A DNA stretch of 64,000 nt from Prostheceraeus crozeri (lineage: Eukaryota; Platyhelminthes; Polycladida; Euryleptidae), in contig CAJQUW010007080.1 of assembly GCA_907163375.1 (NCBI GenBank), positions 89,966 to 153,965 on the forward strand, in the 5' to 3' direction. The notes beneath the pieces were generated by a model that was not told the DNA's origin, made no database searches, and worked only from the letters and a program-made list of their open reading frames with translations. The position numbers and the translations under genes are program-made. Position 1 is the first letter of the stretch; each line of letters begins with the position of its first letter. Below are positions 1 through 12,313 of the stretch, in pieces.

Positions 1-138
1 ATGCCTCTCCTAAAGTTGAAATGGGCTCATATCGACAGATGCTTCATCGACCAAATCGTTTGAACCATTATGTAACCATCTATATACCGGTAGGACAAAA
101 TCTAATTTTATGCCAAATTAAACTATCATTCTTGCTTC

Positions 139-273
139 TACTGGCCTCAATGAGGGCAGTATGGATGTATCTGCATTATCAAATTCTTCGTCAGAAATTA
201 ACTGAATTAGATTACCAATCGGTAGGTCAACCATCTCGGCTTCAAATTCATCATCATCCCCAGTCCTAGTCAT
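139..273 (-). other. Candidate acidic exon, left arm (weak)
   Basis: Mirror of 52636-52771. The minus strand has an acidic open stretch after an ATG at 273. Upstream in the same frame is a further open stretch interrupted only by a TAG that both arms share. I do not recognise a family. It may be a piece of host exon or transposon. Confidence 0.3.
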
Positions 274-359
274 CTAATTCTCTGAACCGTTCATGACTGC
301 CTCAACTACGTCATCGAGTATTTCGGATTTGCATTCTCTCTAGTGGACGCCATGTTGAC

Positions 360-1560
360 GATTGGGCAGATGAAGTTGCTGCTTCCATTTCTAAAGAATT
401 CATTCCTCGACTCATGATGAAAGAAAGACAACAATCCTGGAAGATATTTCACATAATTTGCGTGTAGACATCAATTGCAGCTATGTCAGCTTCTCTGCTG
501 TATGAGCTGAATTATTATATTTATACTACAAAATACATTCTTTAACATCTGACTTTATTGTAGCAATCTGCAGCGATATCTGGTGCAAGTCATGCAAAGG
601 AGGCCTTATTTCTTATGTATGCCTACTTCTAAAACTAAGATGAATAGTAGGTATTTGAACACAATGTGCATTGTATTTGCTTACCACATCATACGAGGAT
701 GCGGTCGTATCTTACTTTACTCTCAGTTCAATTGACTTTTAGTGTTTCTTGATGTATACAATGTTCATTAATGTTTCAACAGATATTTGCAATAACATTC
801 CCTAACGCGTGCTGTCGACATATTTCGACACAGACATTCAAACAAATCCTGTGACCTACTAAATGAATTGATGGATTTTATTTTATACTGAATAGACTAT
901 TTTGAACTTCCTATTCACGATGCAATCATATGCGAATGCAAATGGGTAGTTGTTTTGCCATGAATCGTCATCAAACTTGCCTTCATTTTCATCATGTGGA
1001 AACATGTGTGGAGCACTTCTTAGCAGCACAACAAGACAGTGTTAGTCGCTAGCAGTGATCGAATAGGCAATCATCACCCTTTGTCATTGACCTGTGATGC
1101 AAGTTTCTATCGTCCCTCTTAGATCTCATCAAGTCTATTGTGTTGTAGAGCGATCAGCAGTGACTGTCGCCTTCACACGGGAAGAGATTTGGTGTAGTGC
1201 GGCTGGCTGAGCTGACTGGTGTTTCTCATCAGGCCTATGTATGTCGACCATTGACGACATTCATTCTACAGCTATTTTCCTACTTAAAAACTTCCTACTT
1301 AAAGAGTTACAACATTGCAAGAGCATGAAAGCAAAACATAATTTACGTCATGATGATTGGAGCGTTGGCTGTTGATTAAAGATAGGAAATTACAGATAGT
1401 TAACGATGACGAGTTACTTTGATAATCAGAGTAACTGATGCATCTCATGAGGAAGAGTGTTCTCCGTTTTGGAAGGATAGGATGATGTCAAAGTGCGAAT
1501 AATTGCATGGTTGCTGATTGAAGATCAAATTGGTTAGAAATTGATAAGAATCAATAACTG
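360..1560. other. No gene seen
   Basis: Palindrome-arm sequence without a convincing coding frame, RNA or element end. It is mirrored at about 51360-52550. Confidence 0.6.
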
Positions 1561-1857
1561 TGCGCTTCATTGGGAACTCTTGCTCATCCGGAGTGCCGAC
1601 AGACCTAGCGTACCCGTGATATAGAAATCGAGAAATCTTATGATTTCCAACAGTCGAAGTTGACCTACTGCCAGCCTTAACAATGAGGTTAATGAGATGC
1701 CAGCCAAGCCGGTGCCAGTTTTAGCAGCATTGGCTGCCGGCCCGGTTGCGACTGCTCGGCTTTGATCACGCCGGCCAAGCCCCGGCCGGTTCCATCCCTG
1801 ATAGTCATTATGTGGAAAGGTGCAGAGCGGATCCCGGAGTAGCAGCAACAACTCCAA

Positions 1858-2415
1858 CCCCGAAATGGTAGTCTAATGCCGGAGCCATGCACCACCCTTG
1901 GACGCCTTGACATGTTACAATGGAAGTAGGTACACATGGTTGCTCCATTCAGACTAAGATGAGACATAGCCGTTCTGAAGGGAGGAATGCTTCCATTAAG
2001 CTTCTTAACGCGCGGTCATCAATCCTTGACATAATCCAGGACGTGCAGCTTGGTGATGACCTCGGCATCAGAGGGACATCTTTCAGCTAAAAAGGTGTCT
2101 CCCCCAATCAACAACAGAGCAAAGTATGAGGGTCAGGACGGTCATGAGTCAAGTTGTCGTGACATGTTGGAGGGTACAGTTGCGTTGATCTTCTCTGAAA
2201 TCTACTTTAAGGACTGCCTCAAAGGAGCCACGATTTCTGAAATGTTTGTCACATAGTGAACACTAACAGTGTTGCCTTTGAATTTCAAACTGAAACTATT
2301 TGAACAATGAATGGCAATTTCATCTCATGTCAGCAGATACACAGGAAGGCTCACGGACTGGATTGCAGGAATACAGACTGGTAGACAGGTGGAAAATCAA
2401 ATAGTGAATATATTT
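1858..2415. other. Left-arm-only segment
   Basis: About 560 bp present here but missing at the mirror position near 51130, where the flanks meet directly. It begins after a GC-rich patch (about 1720-1800) with repeated CCGGCC words. An ORF of 68 codons at 2050-2256 has no recognisable homology. I cannot tell insertion from deletion. Confidence 0.5.
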
Positions 2416-3002
2416 GAGAAGCAAGAAGAAAGAACTGCAATTTCAATTCACTTGCTAAATTGATGCTTGGTTTATTACAAACTGCTGATTAAATCATCAG
2501 TGCCATTTCATTTGATTTCAATTCAGACTTTGCAGAAATTTGTTAAACGCAAAATCAATGCGTAGACTTGAGATGTGCAATTACTAAAATTAAGTGAAAT
2601 CTCTGCCTGTATTCATTAAATACTACTTCAAACACACCACTGAAATGTTTTCCAAGTTGGTACGCCTGTGATAATTAACAAGTGCTGCTTTTTGCAATGA
2701 AAATCCATCTGTCAACGTTTAGAATGAAAAGATGATTCATTTAAGAGATCGAAAGTAAGAAATATTCGAACACAGTTCGAGTTGTTGATCATTTCGAAAT
2801 AGAACTTTGGAATGATGAAATGCTTCCACTCTCCCTCTCTAATGACATTTTCATGCGAATGATGATGTTGAGAAATGTTGAAAATGATGTTTTGATTATT
2901 CTACTTTCTTATTGAAGGAATGATTCAACTAGAATGATCTGAATTTGTTCAATGTGTGAAAATCCTCCATTTCTGATTGTCTTGCATTTGTTATCTCTAC
3001 AG

Positions 3003-3358
3003 CAACGCTCTTCAAGATTGTCAATCAACTTGACGATTTCAATGATGGAAAGAACTTCGTCTTCGCTGCAAAATTATCTTCTCATCCAACTGTGGGAGAA
3101 GTGCGGGCGGTGATTGCAGAGAGAGTGAAGAAGGACAAGAAGTTGATTTCCGTGAGAAGACAGGTCGGGATATTCAACAAGAAGCCCGTCTTCTGGAATA
3201 GTCACTGTTACTCGGATATGAGCGGAAACGTGTGTGAGAGTGATGCAGTCAAAGAGGGGAGAACGGTAGATCTGCGTGCCGGTGGTGAACAGCTGCCAAT
3301 CCTTCCTGATGATCAGAACGTGTTCTTTGTTGCTGCTGCCGACGGTCCTCCAAAATGA
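3003..3358 (+). CDS. Candidate 3'-terminal coding exon, unknown protein
   Basis: A pyrimidine-rich acceptor (ATCTCTACAG, ending at 3002) precedes an open frame of about 117 codons ending in TGA at 3356-3358. The protein is soluble, lysine-rich in its first half (VKKDKKLISV) and ends LPILPDDQNVFFVAAADGPP. No ATG lies in this exon before the body, so it would be spliced to an upstream exon that I cannot find. The mirror copy at 49376-49732 keeps the last 88 codons open but has one extra base upstream. Between arms I count 13 replaced codons against 2 silent changes over those 88 codons. A beta-grasp-like character (TVGEVRAVIAERV) is only a guess; I do not recognise the family. Confidence 0.45.
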
Positions 3359-3573
3359 TTTCTATCGAAACTGTTTGGTTGAATATTCTTGTGATGATAA
3401 TTATTCCTCATCGACTTGTTGTGACTTTAAGTGAAACCAATGCCTCGGAAACTGTCGCTGGTAACTCTTTATGAAGTTTGACTACATTTTGAGACATAAT
3501 ATTCTTGGTATTGTGCATTTGCGGAGACTTTCTGTAGCTGTTAAGTGGGCAGAAATGTCAACGACCATGTGAT

Positions 3574-4912
3574 GACAATATTCAAACATGTTTCTCTGCA
3601 GTGATCTCCTAAGGCCTCACTGAAAGCAAAGCAAACACGAGCATCCCGAGCAAACGTATGTCCGCAAGCTGTAAATGGCTCTGCTTTACTGAACTGTTGG
3701 AATGATGACTTCATATTTGCTGCTTTGCTCGGAAACGCTTGGAAAAGCTCGCAGTGTGGCTGAGGCCTAATACGTTTGCAGTTGAGATTTATACGACGGT
3801 CACTTCAACCCAACGTTTGAGAATGTCTATCATGAGAGTAGAGGTCATCGTTGTAAATTATTGTAATTAAAACAAACATTCTCGTGCACACCTCTCATAA
3901 ATCATCTTCAAATGACATTTCAAAGCAGTCCTTTCAAACTTTACGTAGTCCTGCAACTATTTGTCAAAATATTTATCTAGAAATGGTTGACAGATGTAAA
4001 ATAGTTCATTCTTGACCACCAACTTCTACAACTATTGAGTAATTGTCCTTCACAAGGGCAGCTATTATTGTTTCTGATTGTCATCATCTTTCTTATTGTT
4101 TTATTGCTGCATTTTCAGGATATCTTGCGTCTATCACTACATGTGAGACATTTTCTATGTCAGCATTTCACACATTATCTGCTTGTAATTGTGAGTTTGA
4201 TTTCTATTGATTTTCCCTGTCCGGTTCACCTAATTTCAGCAATACTTTATAATTCGAAGCACTTTTGGGGCATGTGATAATAAGCAGACAGATTGTATCA
4301 TAGGAAGTTTGTACTTCCGATTATGTGGGCTATGTATTGCATCAGCTACTAAACAATGTATAGAAAACATAACATTCTACATAAGATGTGTAAACTTACT
4401 GGCATTTGTTGGTGATGGCTGGGATTCATTTGTTGGCTCACAACAAATTACAGATATTTAACTTGCGGAAGAAATTGGAAGAAAGCAAATACCAGTTTTA
4501 GATATTGTTGTGAAATTGTTTGCTCACAAAATTGATTTTCAGGAGTCTAGTTGTAGCCTATACGTGAGTCACCTGAAAAGTCTTGAAGTACACGATTATC
4601 AGCTTTAAAAGCACGAGAAACTTTCTTCTATTGTCGTATTGAGGAAAATCTGGACTTTTCTTGTCGATAATAACAAAGCCTACGTCGATCTTGACGAAAA
4701 TGACGTCGATTAACTGATAATAATTCTATCATAACGCGACCAAGCGCTCGTCATCGCCGACTAGTCAATCTTCCATATATTAGCAATACATAATGTTTAT
4801 TGGACAGGACTGCGCATGATGCATAACCTACAAGATTTTCGTTTTAGTATCTTCGTTATGATCGACGATCGATTATAGCGAATTTCTCGTCGCATCTCAA
4901 TAAAAGATTGCT
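3574..4912. other. Left-arm-only segment
   Basis: About 1340 bp absent at the mirror position, where the flanks CATGGTCG and GTAAATAA adjoin near 49165. No convincing gene. An 80-codon ORF at 4035-4277 is a hydrophobic low-complexity frame. The stretch 4660-4900 has more CpG than its surroundings, including a CGACGATCGATT patch, and could be regulatory, but no motif supports that. Confidence 0.5.
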
Positions 4913-6608
4913 TTTTATTTACTTCCGCGATTTTTAAAAGTATTGGAAAAGCACAAGAAAATTCCTAGTGTTTGATAGAGCAGACTAATATGGTGCTGAT
5001 CAAGTTTTCTTCTCAATACTTTGATGACTATAGGATCTTACGATAACAGACTTTTGAAAAAATACACTTGAATGCTCAAAAGGTGAAATTGTCAATGTAA
5101 AATTTAGGTGTCAAAAATTATCTCGATGCCCCTCTCTGCTGAATGTAAAAGTAAGTCCGAGGGTCAAACCACGAGTTGGTTGCACCGACGAAAAATTTCA
5201 AATCTAATATATAGTCTAAAGTTCAGACGTATTCTAGCTAAAGAGCTGAAATGTGTCTGCATAGATGACAAAGGGTGGTCTAAAACCTATTATATAAGTT
5301 TCAATTATGCCCCTATTTTATGAGCTGTGTGCTTCAATGCATTTAGTACATGAAAATGTCAATATTAAGTTGAAAAATCGTTTGTGATGCTAGATGATTT
5401 CACGTTAGTCAATGTATCTGAAAGACAACTTTCTGTCAAAGTTAATTATGACTCTTTAGAAAAAATTAAATTTCTATATTAGAATGTCGCGAGCGTTACC
5501 GAAAATATAGAATAAGTTTTTCCCTCGGAGACAAGAATGATTAGCCAATTCATACTACCAAAGATTATCGACTTTCCATGAATGCTAATCAGTGTGATAA
5601 TCAACTAAGTTATTCTAAGTCTACTTCCTGGTAGATCATCAGTTTAATGTCTGTCGCGAGTGTTACCATGACATACACTTAGTGAATTTAATCTCGATCT
5701 CGAATCTCAATCTCGAGAATCAGTTTTATCAAATACCGAGATCTCGAGATCTCTAATTCGATATTACAAGCAGGCCTATATCAGATTGTGCCAATTATTA
5801 AGAAAGTGTAATTAATTACAGACAACTGCAATTTGCTGTACAGTAGTCTAATTGGTGACCTAATTGCAATTATCTAGTTTTATCTGTCATTGAAATTAAC
5901 CCATTAAGTCCCACCGCACCCTTCAAGGGTGCGGTGATATAAAAGTCTAGTACCAATAAAGAAAAAAATCATTTTGTTTGAATTTCCCACTAGTATATCA
6001 TGAATACTTCATAGACAATTTCTGGGCATTTGAATATTTTTTGATGTTAGTTTCGTTTTCATAATATCACGTTGAACACGGCACGTTTTGTCAGAATGGA
6101 GCGAAATTCCACGAAGAGGAATAAGTGAGTCAAAATGTCATTGTGTTAAAATTAAATTGAACATTTCCTTGCACATTGATGAGGGACAATGTCATCAATA
6201 TATAAAAATTCATGGTAGCTCAAAGTCGAAATAGATAACCGCTACAGGTACATTTGATGTCGTGCACCCTTGAGGGGTGCGGTGGGATCGGGTGGGTACG
6301 TGTACCGGTAGTAGAGTATATTCCACCCTACTTTGTTAGTGAATATAGGAAAATCGAGGGAAAAGTTATTTAAATCTATTAGACTATTGTATCACCCAAA
6401 TTCGTAGCATTTTACATTGTTAAACCTGTAGAAAGAAAATGAAATATCTAATTAATTTAGTTATTATTTCTGAGAAATAGACATGTAAAGGTCAAGTTCA
6501 TGATAAAATATAGAAGAGCTGGAAATGGAACAAACAAACTGAATGAAATGCGATTGATTGATAATAAAACGTTGAAAGTAGATTAATTGTCGCATTTGGA
6601 AAAGTTCA

Positions 6609-6681
6609 GTAGTGCGGGATTTGAACCCAGCACCCGACACGGCAGAAGCAGCAGCTTTACCAACTGTGCTACCGTTTCACT
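6609..6681 (-). repeat. tRNA-like sequence inside the piggyBac 5' region
   Basis: Read on the minus strand there is an A-box-like TAGCACAGTTGG (6660-6671) and a B-box GGTTCAAATCC (6617-6627) at tRNA spacing. The acceptor arms do not pair, so it is a tRNA-derived relic or SINE head, not a functional tRNA gene. Confidence 0.6.
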
Positions 6682-6766
6682 GGCAAATGCTGCTGTTCAA
6701 TAGCGTTATCTTTTGATTCTCAACAAATCTAAGAGTGCAGATTGGCAGTCTGTCATTGTCTAATAA

Positions 6767-8546
6767 GTGCTTGCTTTTCTTTGCAGGAAACTCTCGGCTC
6801 ACGAAGTAATGTTGATGTTGGAAGAGGAGGATATCCTTGACGCTGAAATTCATTTGACCCCTCCAGATGATCAAAATTCTGATGGCGATAGTGGCGACGA
6901 ACATATCGATACCGAGCGAAACACTTTCGATAACCTAAGTGCGGCGATACTGAATTCGGAGGCTGGTTGCACATTGCATCGTCCGAATGGTATGAGAGAT
7001 AATTTCCCAGATGAGGAGGATGAATCCGATGTACAACAGAAGCAACCGAAGAAAACATTCTACAAAAAGACTGAAAGAGATGATCGAAAATGGAGGAAGA
7101 AAGATCTGTCCCGAAATGTCAACATTCACCGACCTTGGATCGAGAAGCAGAGTGAGGTTATTCAAAGTGATCCCAGCCCTACAGAATTATTCAAGCTTTT
7201 CTTCGATGAGGAGGTGATAATGCATATTGTTACACAGAGCAATTTATATGCAAGACAAGACAAAGGAAACCATTCGTGGTCAATGGATGAAGATGACTGC
7301 TACATATTTCTTGCGATTCTCCTTCTTTCTGGTTACGTTCCACTTCCTCGAAGGCGCATGTTTTGGGAGAAAGATGCAGACTGTCAAAATGCAGCTGTTG
7401 CGGAATCCATCAGCAGAAATAAGTTCTACGACATATTCAGTTTTATTCATCTCTGTGATAACAGCAAAATTAATAAAAATGACCGGGCAGCAAAAATTAG
7501 AGAGTTCTATTCTTTGATCAATGAAAGATGCCAAAAATTCATGCCTTTGCAAAGGAATATCTGTATCGATGAAACAATGCTTCCTTATTATGGAAGGCAT
7601 CCATCAAAGCAATTTATTCGTGGAAAGCCGATAAGGTATGGTTTCAAGCTATGGACACTTGCAACTAGTAACGGTTACGTGATTCGTTTTGATCCTTACA
7701 CAGGAGCCTCTTCTTCTAGTACTAATTTGGGCTTGGGGCCCTCAGTTGTTTTAAAATTAATCGAAAGCCTGCCTGATTTACCGTTTCACCTTACATTTGA
7801 TAATTTCTTCACAAGTCTCCCATTGATTGAAGAACTCAGTCGAAGAGGAATTGAAGCCTGTGGAACTATTCGTTCAAATCGAATTGAGAATTGTCCACTC
7901 ATTGACCCAAAAAAGCTGAAGAAAGATGGACGAGGCTCTCTGGACTTCCGGAAAGATGAGACAACCTGCCTATTGGTTTTAGAATGGCATGATAACAATA
8001 TCGTCACTTTGGCTACGAATGCTGACACCATCGAGCCTGTATGTAAAGCACGTCGATGGTCCAGAGAAGAAAAGAAGTTTATCGATGTTCCCATGCCCAA
8101 AGCAATTCAAACATATAATGAAAGCATGGGCGGAGTAGATCGGTCTGATCAGAATATTTCTTACTACAGAATCAGTATGAGGTCCAAAAAATGGTGGTGG
8201 CCGTCTTTCAGTTCATGGCAGTTCAAAATTCGTGGATTTTATATAAAAAGGCCTCAACATATGAGCGCGAGCCGCTGGATCTTCTAACTTTCCGCCGGCA
8301 AATCGTAAAAACCTTGTTGATGTCTCACAAGAGAAAGATCTTACCAAGGCCATTATCCCGTCAACAGAGAAGTTTGAAGCGAAGGGTTCCCGATGATGCA
8401 AGATACGACGGAAAAATCATTTCCAGTGTGACATGACTACTCAAAAGCGATGTGCTTTGTGCGGAAAAAACAATCGTAGGGGCTGTCAGAAGTGCAACAT
8501 TGGACTTCACAACCACTGCTTCAATGTTTTCCATGGTGCTTTATAG
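6767..8546 (+). pseudogene. piggyBac transposase, two frameshifts
   Basis: A DDE-type cut-and-paste transposase. The first frame (6767-8287) has an acidic N-terminus and the piggyBac catalytic core: D268 in CIDETMLPYYGRH, D345 in LTFDNFF and D458 with D461 in GGVDRSDQ. This matches the spacing of the family's three aspartates. After KKWWWP (about 8195-8215) the reading shifts to the frame that yields QNSWILYKKA and PLDLLTFRRQIV. A second one-base slip in an A run near 8415 leads to the C-terminal cysteine-rich zinc domain (CALCGKNNRRGCQKC, then HCF) and a stop at 8544-8546. The natural start may be the ATG at 6809, since a 3' splice-like CTTTGCAG ends at 6786. Probably not active as it stands unless the slips are sequencing errors. 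Confidence 0.93.
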
Positions 8547-8974
8547 CTTTGACAAAAAATCTATGTGCATATGGCAGTGTTTTGCATTTGGGAAATCATA
8601 TATCTAAATTTATATATTTTCTACTCATTTTTCGTTTTCCTCCATGAGTCACGCCTGGTCTATTACTTGTTTGAGTTTCTTACAACCAAGGCAACTTGAT
8701 TTAAGCCTATACAAAACCGTAACTAGTAAAATAAAGCGTTATGAGAGAAAGAAGTGGATTGGTCGAATCATTGAAAGTAGAACGTGAAAAAGTTGTTCAC
8801 GTACCCACTCGATCCCACCGCACCCTCCAAGGGTGCAGTCTGAGATCATGACCTTTCGAACTTTTTTGGATATATGCACTATAAAATTATCTTAGTTTGA
8901 TCAACCTGAAGACATATAACTAGTTTTTAACCGAAAAAATTCGAATTAAATACACTTGGGTCTTAATGGGTTAA

Positions 8975-11199
8975 GATAGCAATACCAATCTGAACTATAT
9001 TTGACATTTATTAATACGCCCAATCCTTTATTGAAGTTGTTAAACCTACAACACAGACAGCATTAATTCGTGTGCAGACATTAATTCAGGCTAAAGCGAG
9101 GCCTGGTCTTGTAGGCCTAAGTACAAGGACAAAAGCGGGGGGGGTAAGTATATGTGCAAGGACTAGAGAAGTTCCATTTCCTGTCCTAAGTCAGAGAAAG
9201 ACTCATTGAAGTAAGGGAAGTTTCTTCCTCAAGTGACAAAGGCTTGTTCATAATTCTATGGCTATAGCTACCAAAGATATAGTACTCTCCGATGTTGACG
9301 TTCATCTGACATTATGCTTAACTTCTGTGTTATGATTCCGGAACAAATGAATTGTTTGGTGTGCTGTTTCTATATTAATCGTTCAATCTTGTAATCTTCA
9401 TTACTATTATCTTCTGTGATGACAAATTCAATGGCAAAATTTATGTTATCCGTAATTTGATTAGATAATGTCGCGAGCGTTACCGTCAAGATTGATTGAA
9501 ATCTTGCAATCGGTGCATTCAGTAATCCATTCAAGCATGAAGAAATCATCAACTATTCATTATTTATCTATCATTTCGTTTTTGAGACAACAGCTTCTGT
9601 AGTTTAGATAAAATATCCATCCAACCTCAAAAAATCTATAATGAAATATTTATCTCTGTCGCGAGCGTCACCATATTAAATGATCTCTGTACACAAATGT
9701 AGAGATAGTATGAAATTGATATTTTGTATGTATTAGGTCGATGTTGTGTTGCATCAAACTGCATCTTCAGAATATTGAAAAAGGGTATCGTATCATAGAG
9801 AATGTTGGTTTTCTATCGAGTTTTGCTATCAAATGTAGCGAGCGTTACCATAGTTTGGCCCAGGAAGCAAATTCGACCGTCTGCAGTGCAAAACTTACCA
9901 CATGGAATCGGCATCTCTGATGTACAGAACATCAAGTTGATTTGCGAAAATATCAATAGAAATCGAAAAATTTCTTAAGTATAAATAATTCAAGTCAGCA
10001 CTATACTAGAGCTGAATCCCTTTTGGACTTCCTGTGTTGGTAGAAGTCCACGGTTGCATTCAAAAAGCTGGACCAAATCTGGTAAATTAGAACGGTTGAA
10101 GGAGCTATTACAGTGAGATATTTTTCTGTCCAAAAACGGACATTTAGAATAGATTTGACCAGAAATAATGTTGTTCAGTAATTTGTGCAAATATAACTTA
10201 CATCAAAACTACATTGGCCAACATCATATACCGAAGAGTTTTCAGATACTATGAGAGCTTCTACAGCATATTCCCAACCTTTCCGTCCATTTGGTAATTG
10301 ATATGTGAGATGTGATTTTATCAGGGTATTTGATGTCACCCTGTTTTTCTATTCAGCCAAGATTCTTGTCAATGCACATATGGCTTATGACTCATCTATG
10401 CTATTGGCCCTCCAAACTGACTCAACCCAATTGATTGAATTGTCTTTGTTCGGTGCGAGTAGAAACATTAACGCCACTTTGTATTTTTGTTATTATTGAA
10501 ATGATCATAAATATAGTGTCTCACCATTTGTCAAAAACGTTTTCATGCATGATTGTAAATAAATAATGGATTTTTCATGTTTTTGTCATTTTGGTTATTT
10601 ATGGCTATTTATGTTAATTTCTTTTAACTGTGGCAATTTTGATCTAAAACATCGAAAACATTTACAGAAATAGTAAATTATTTTAATAACGAAAATAATG
10701 ATGTTTTTGCCAAAATTAATGGAAATACTAAAAACAAAATAAATTCATGGAAATTTAGGTGGTTACAATAATATGTCCCCTGCTGCATGTTATTGGCGCC
10801 CTGTGCTTACTCACAGCTCGGGTGACTTCGTCTTGCGTGTCCTGGGATACAATGTCGTTTCATTAAAGCCCGCTAGATTGTGTGACAGGTAGACGTGTGC
10901 GTTCATCTTCTTGTTCTGCATAGGAAGTTATTATCCTTGATTATCCAACTTGATACGAATATAATGCATTGTTATTGGACATTTTCCGAGGACCTATCAG
11001 AATCAGTTTCTCACACTTTTCATACAATTACTTCATCCAAACTCAACGAACTCTCGTGATCACACTTGCTTTAAAGTACACTGACACATGCAATGTCTGA
11101 TGTCCTTGACTTTAGAGCCGTTGAAGTGACTGCCTACATGTATTATCAGACTCGAAGGACATTTCGCTTTTATACATATTTTTGACATTAACAAGAGAA
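8975..11199. other. Shared arm sequence without a clear gene
   Basis: Mirrored at about 46140-48340. It holds three of the phased 16-mers (listed separately) and a G run near 9135. The ORFs at 9370-9552, 9990-10190 and 10305-10499 are conserved between arms simply because the whole arm is; none resembles a known protein. Confidence 0.6.
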
Positions 11200-11425
11200 T
11201 GAAATTAAATAAACGACAGATCAAATTGCCATTCAAGAGATGTCCGGCTGACAGCAGGATTCGAGCTCTACGACCAATGTTAACTAGACCTGTGCTCTAC
11301 CAACCGAGCCACGAGCCGCTTACATGCGGCAGTGTCAATTGGCATGATCAGAGCCTCACTACCACACATCAGTTGTCATAGCAATGAGGATCAATGAATA
11401 GATATCTCGTCACAATTGTAACCAT
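11200..11425 (-). repeat. Composite tRNA-derived SINE, copy 1
   Basis: About 210 bp, sharing its full length with the copy at 16535-16748. On the minus strand it carries an A box GGCTCGGTTGGTAGAGCA and a B box GAGCTCGAATCC (RNA polymerase III promoter elements), with a tail ending near ATTTAATTTC. An extra 100 bp lies upstream of the tRNA-like part and includes a second B-box-like word, GGCTCTGATC in this copy and GGTTTGATCC in copy 2. That suggests a dimeric or composite head. The mirror copy is at about 45913-46140. Confidence 0.8.
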
Positions 11426-12313
11426 CGACATTAAGGCAAGTAGCTGGTATCAACATAGTATTAGGCAAGTGACATGTAATATTGTAGTGTTTGTTATAAT
11501 CCATAAATGCTGTTCTCATCATTTCAAAAGATTGTCATATTTCTATTTCAAATCCTTCTTATAATTTTTGCAGACAGACTTCTAGAGGTTCTAATCAAAA
11601 AAGAATTTTCAAGAACGCATAAGCAACTTGAGAGTCTTTGAACTTCATGTTTAACTTAATGATATTCATCTATTAATCGCACCTTTTTGCTTGAGCAGCA
11701 AAACAAAAACAAGAATAAACTCGATGAATTCAATACTGTACTCACTGTTTTGCTCATGCTCATAATTCAAACAATGTAAATGTTCGGTCTACTGTTAATC
11801 AGATGAATTTACTTTCATTTTTCTAAAAACTAAAGGCATTTTTGAACAAAAAACAATTCTTTTTAATAAGTAAATGCGAGCCGAAAATGTAAAAACAACA
11901 ATCTGCAAATCTAAATTAGTGTCCAATTAACAATTCTTTGTGGAAAATTGTGAGGATTTAGGATGTGGAAACTGTGATTCTCTTTCGATTGGTGATTCGT
12001 CTACTTTAAAAGGAAGACTTTTGAAGTGAAATGTACAGTGCAATATGTCATGTGAAAGTTTTTTTTACGGAATGTGTTATATATACACCGTTTTCCCTAT
12101 TAACCTATATCGTTTCTGATGAAGATATCGACAAAGACATCTACAACTCGGTCAGAGCAGTTGAGTGAGCACAAAGGTACATTTGCTGCCAATCTCAGAA
12201 GAAGAGAGGCAATTTTCACTAGAACTCTGTGTCCTGTAATGAACTCAAGGGAAGCAAGGTTGCGTCCAAACTTCGACTTGGAATATCTCCCAAGACCCAA
12301 AACCAAGATTAAT

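Larger units (their letters stand above)
5900..8970 (+). mobile_element. piggyBac transposon, left-arm-only insertion
   Basis: A 3071 bp element is flanked by TTAA at 5896-5899 and 8971-8974. Its ends are CCCATTAAGTCCCACCGC and, inverted, CCCATTAAGACCCAAGTG. The right arm has the uninterrupted empty site with a single TTAA near 48330-48340, which proves the boundaries and the insertion. Subterminal inverted repeats (about 6258-6305 and 8797-8838) carry the word GATCGGGTGGGTACGTG or its complement. The GGTGCGGTG/CACCGCACC hairpin words occur at both ends. The element arrived after the arms separated. The transposase inside is frameshifted. Confidence 0.95.
5485..9849 (+). repeat. Five phased copies of a GC-rich 16-mer, left arm
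   Basis: TGTCGCGAGCGTTACC or a one- to two-base variant occurs at 5485-5500, 5652-5667, 9469-9484, 9657-9672 and 9834-9849, all on the plus strand. Start-to-start distances are 167, 3817, 188 and 177. Removing the later piggyBac insertion (3075 bp with its TTAA) turns 3817 into 742, about four times 185. The word contains several CpGs in an AT-rich surrounding. Function unknown. Confidence 0.8.

Noticed and set aside
4035..4277. Hydrophobic 80-codon ORF as a membrane protein
   Set aside because: Low-complexity T-rich DNA, present in one arm only, no homology or splice support.
6609..6681. Functional tRNA gene
   Set aside because: Internal promoter boxes are present but the acceptor and T stems do not pair properly.
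7280..8100. Antisense ORFs over the piggyBac transposase
   Set aside because: Shadow frames of a clear coding sequence on the plus strand.
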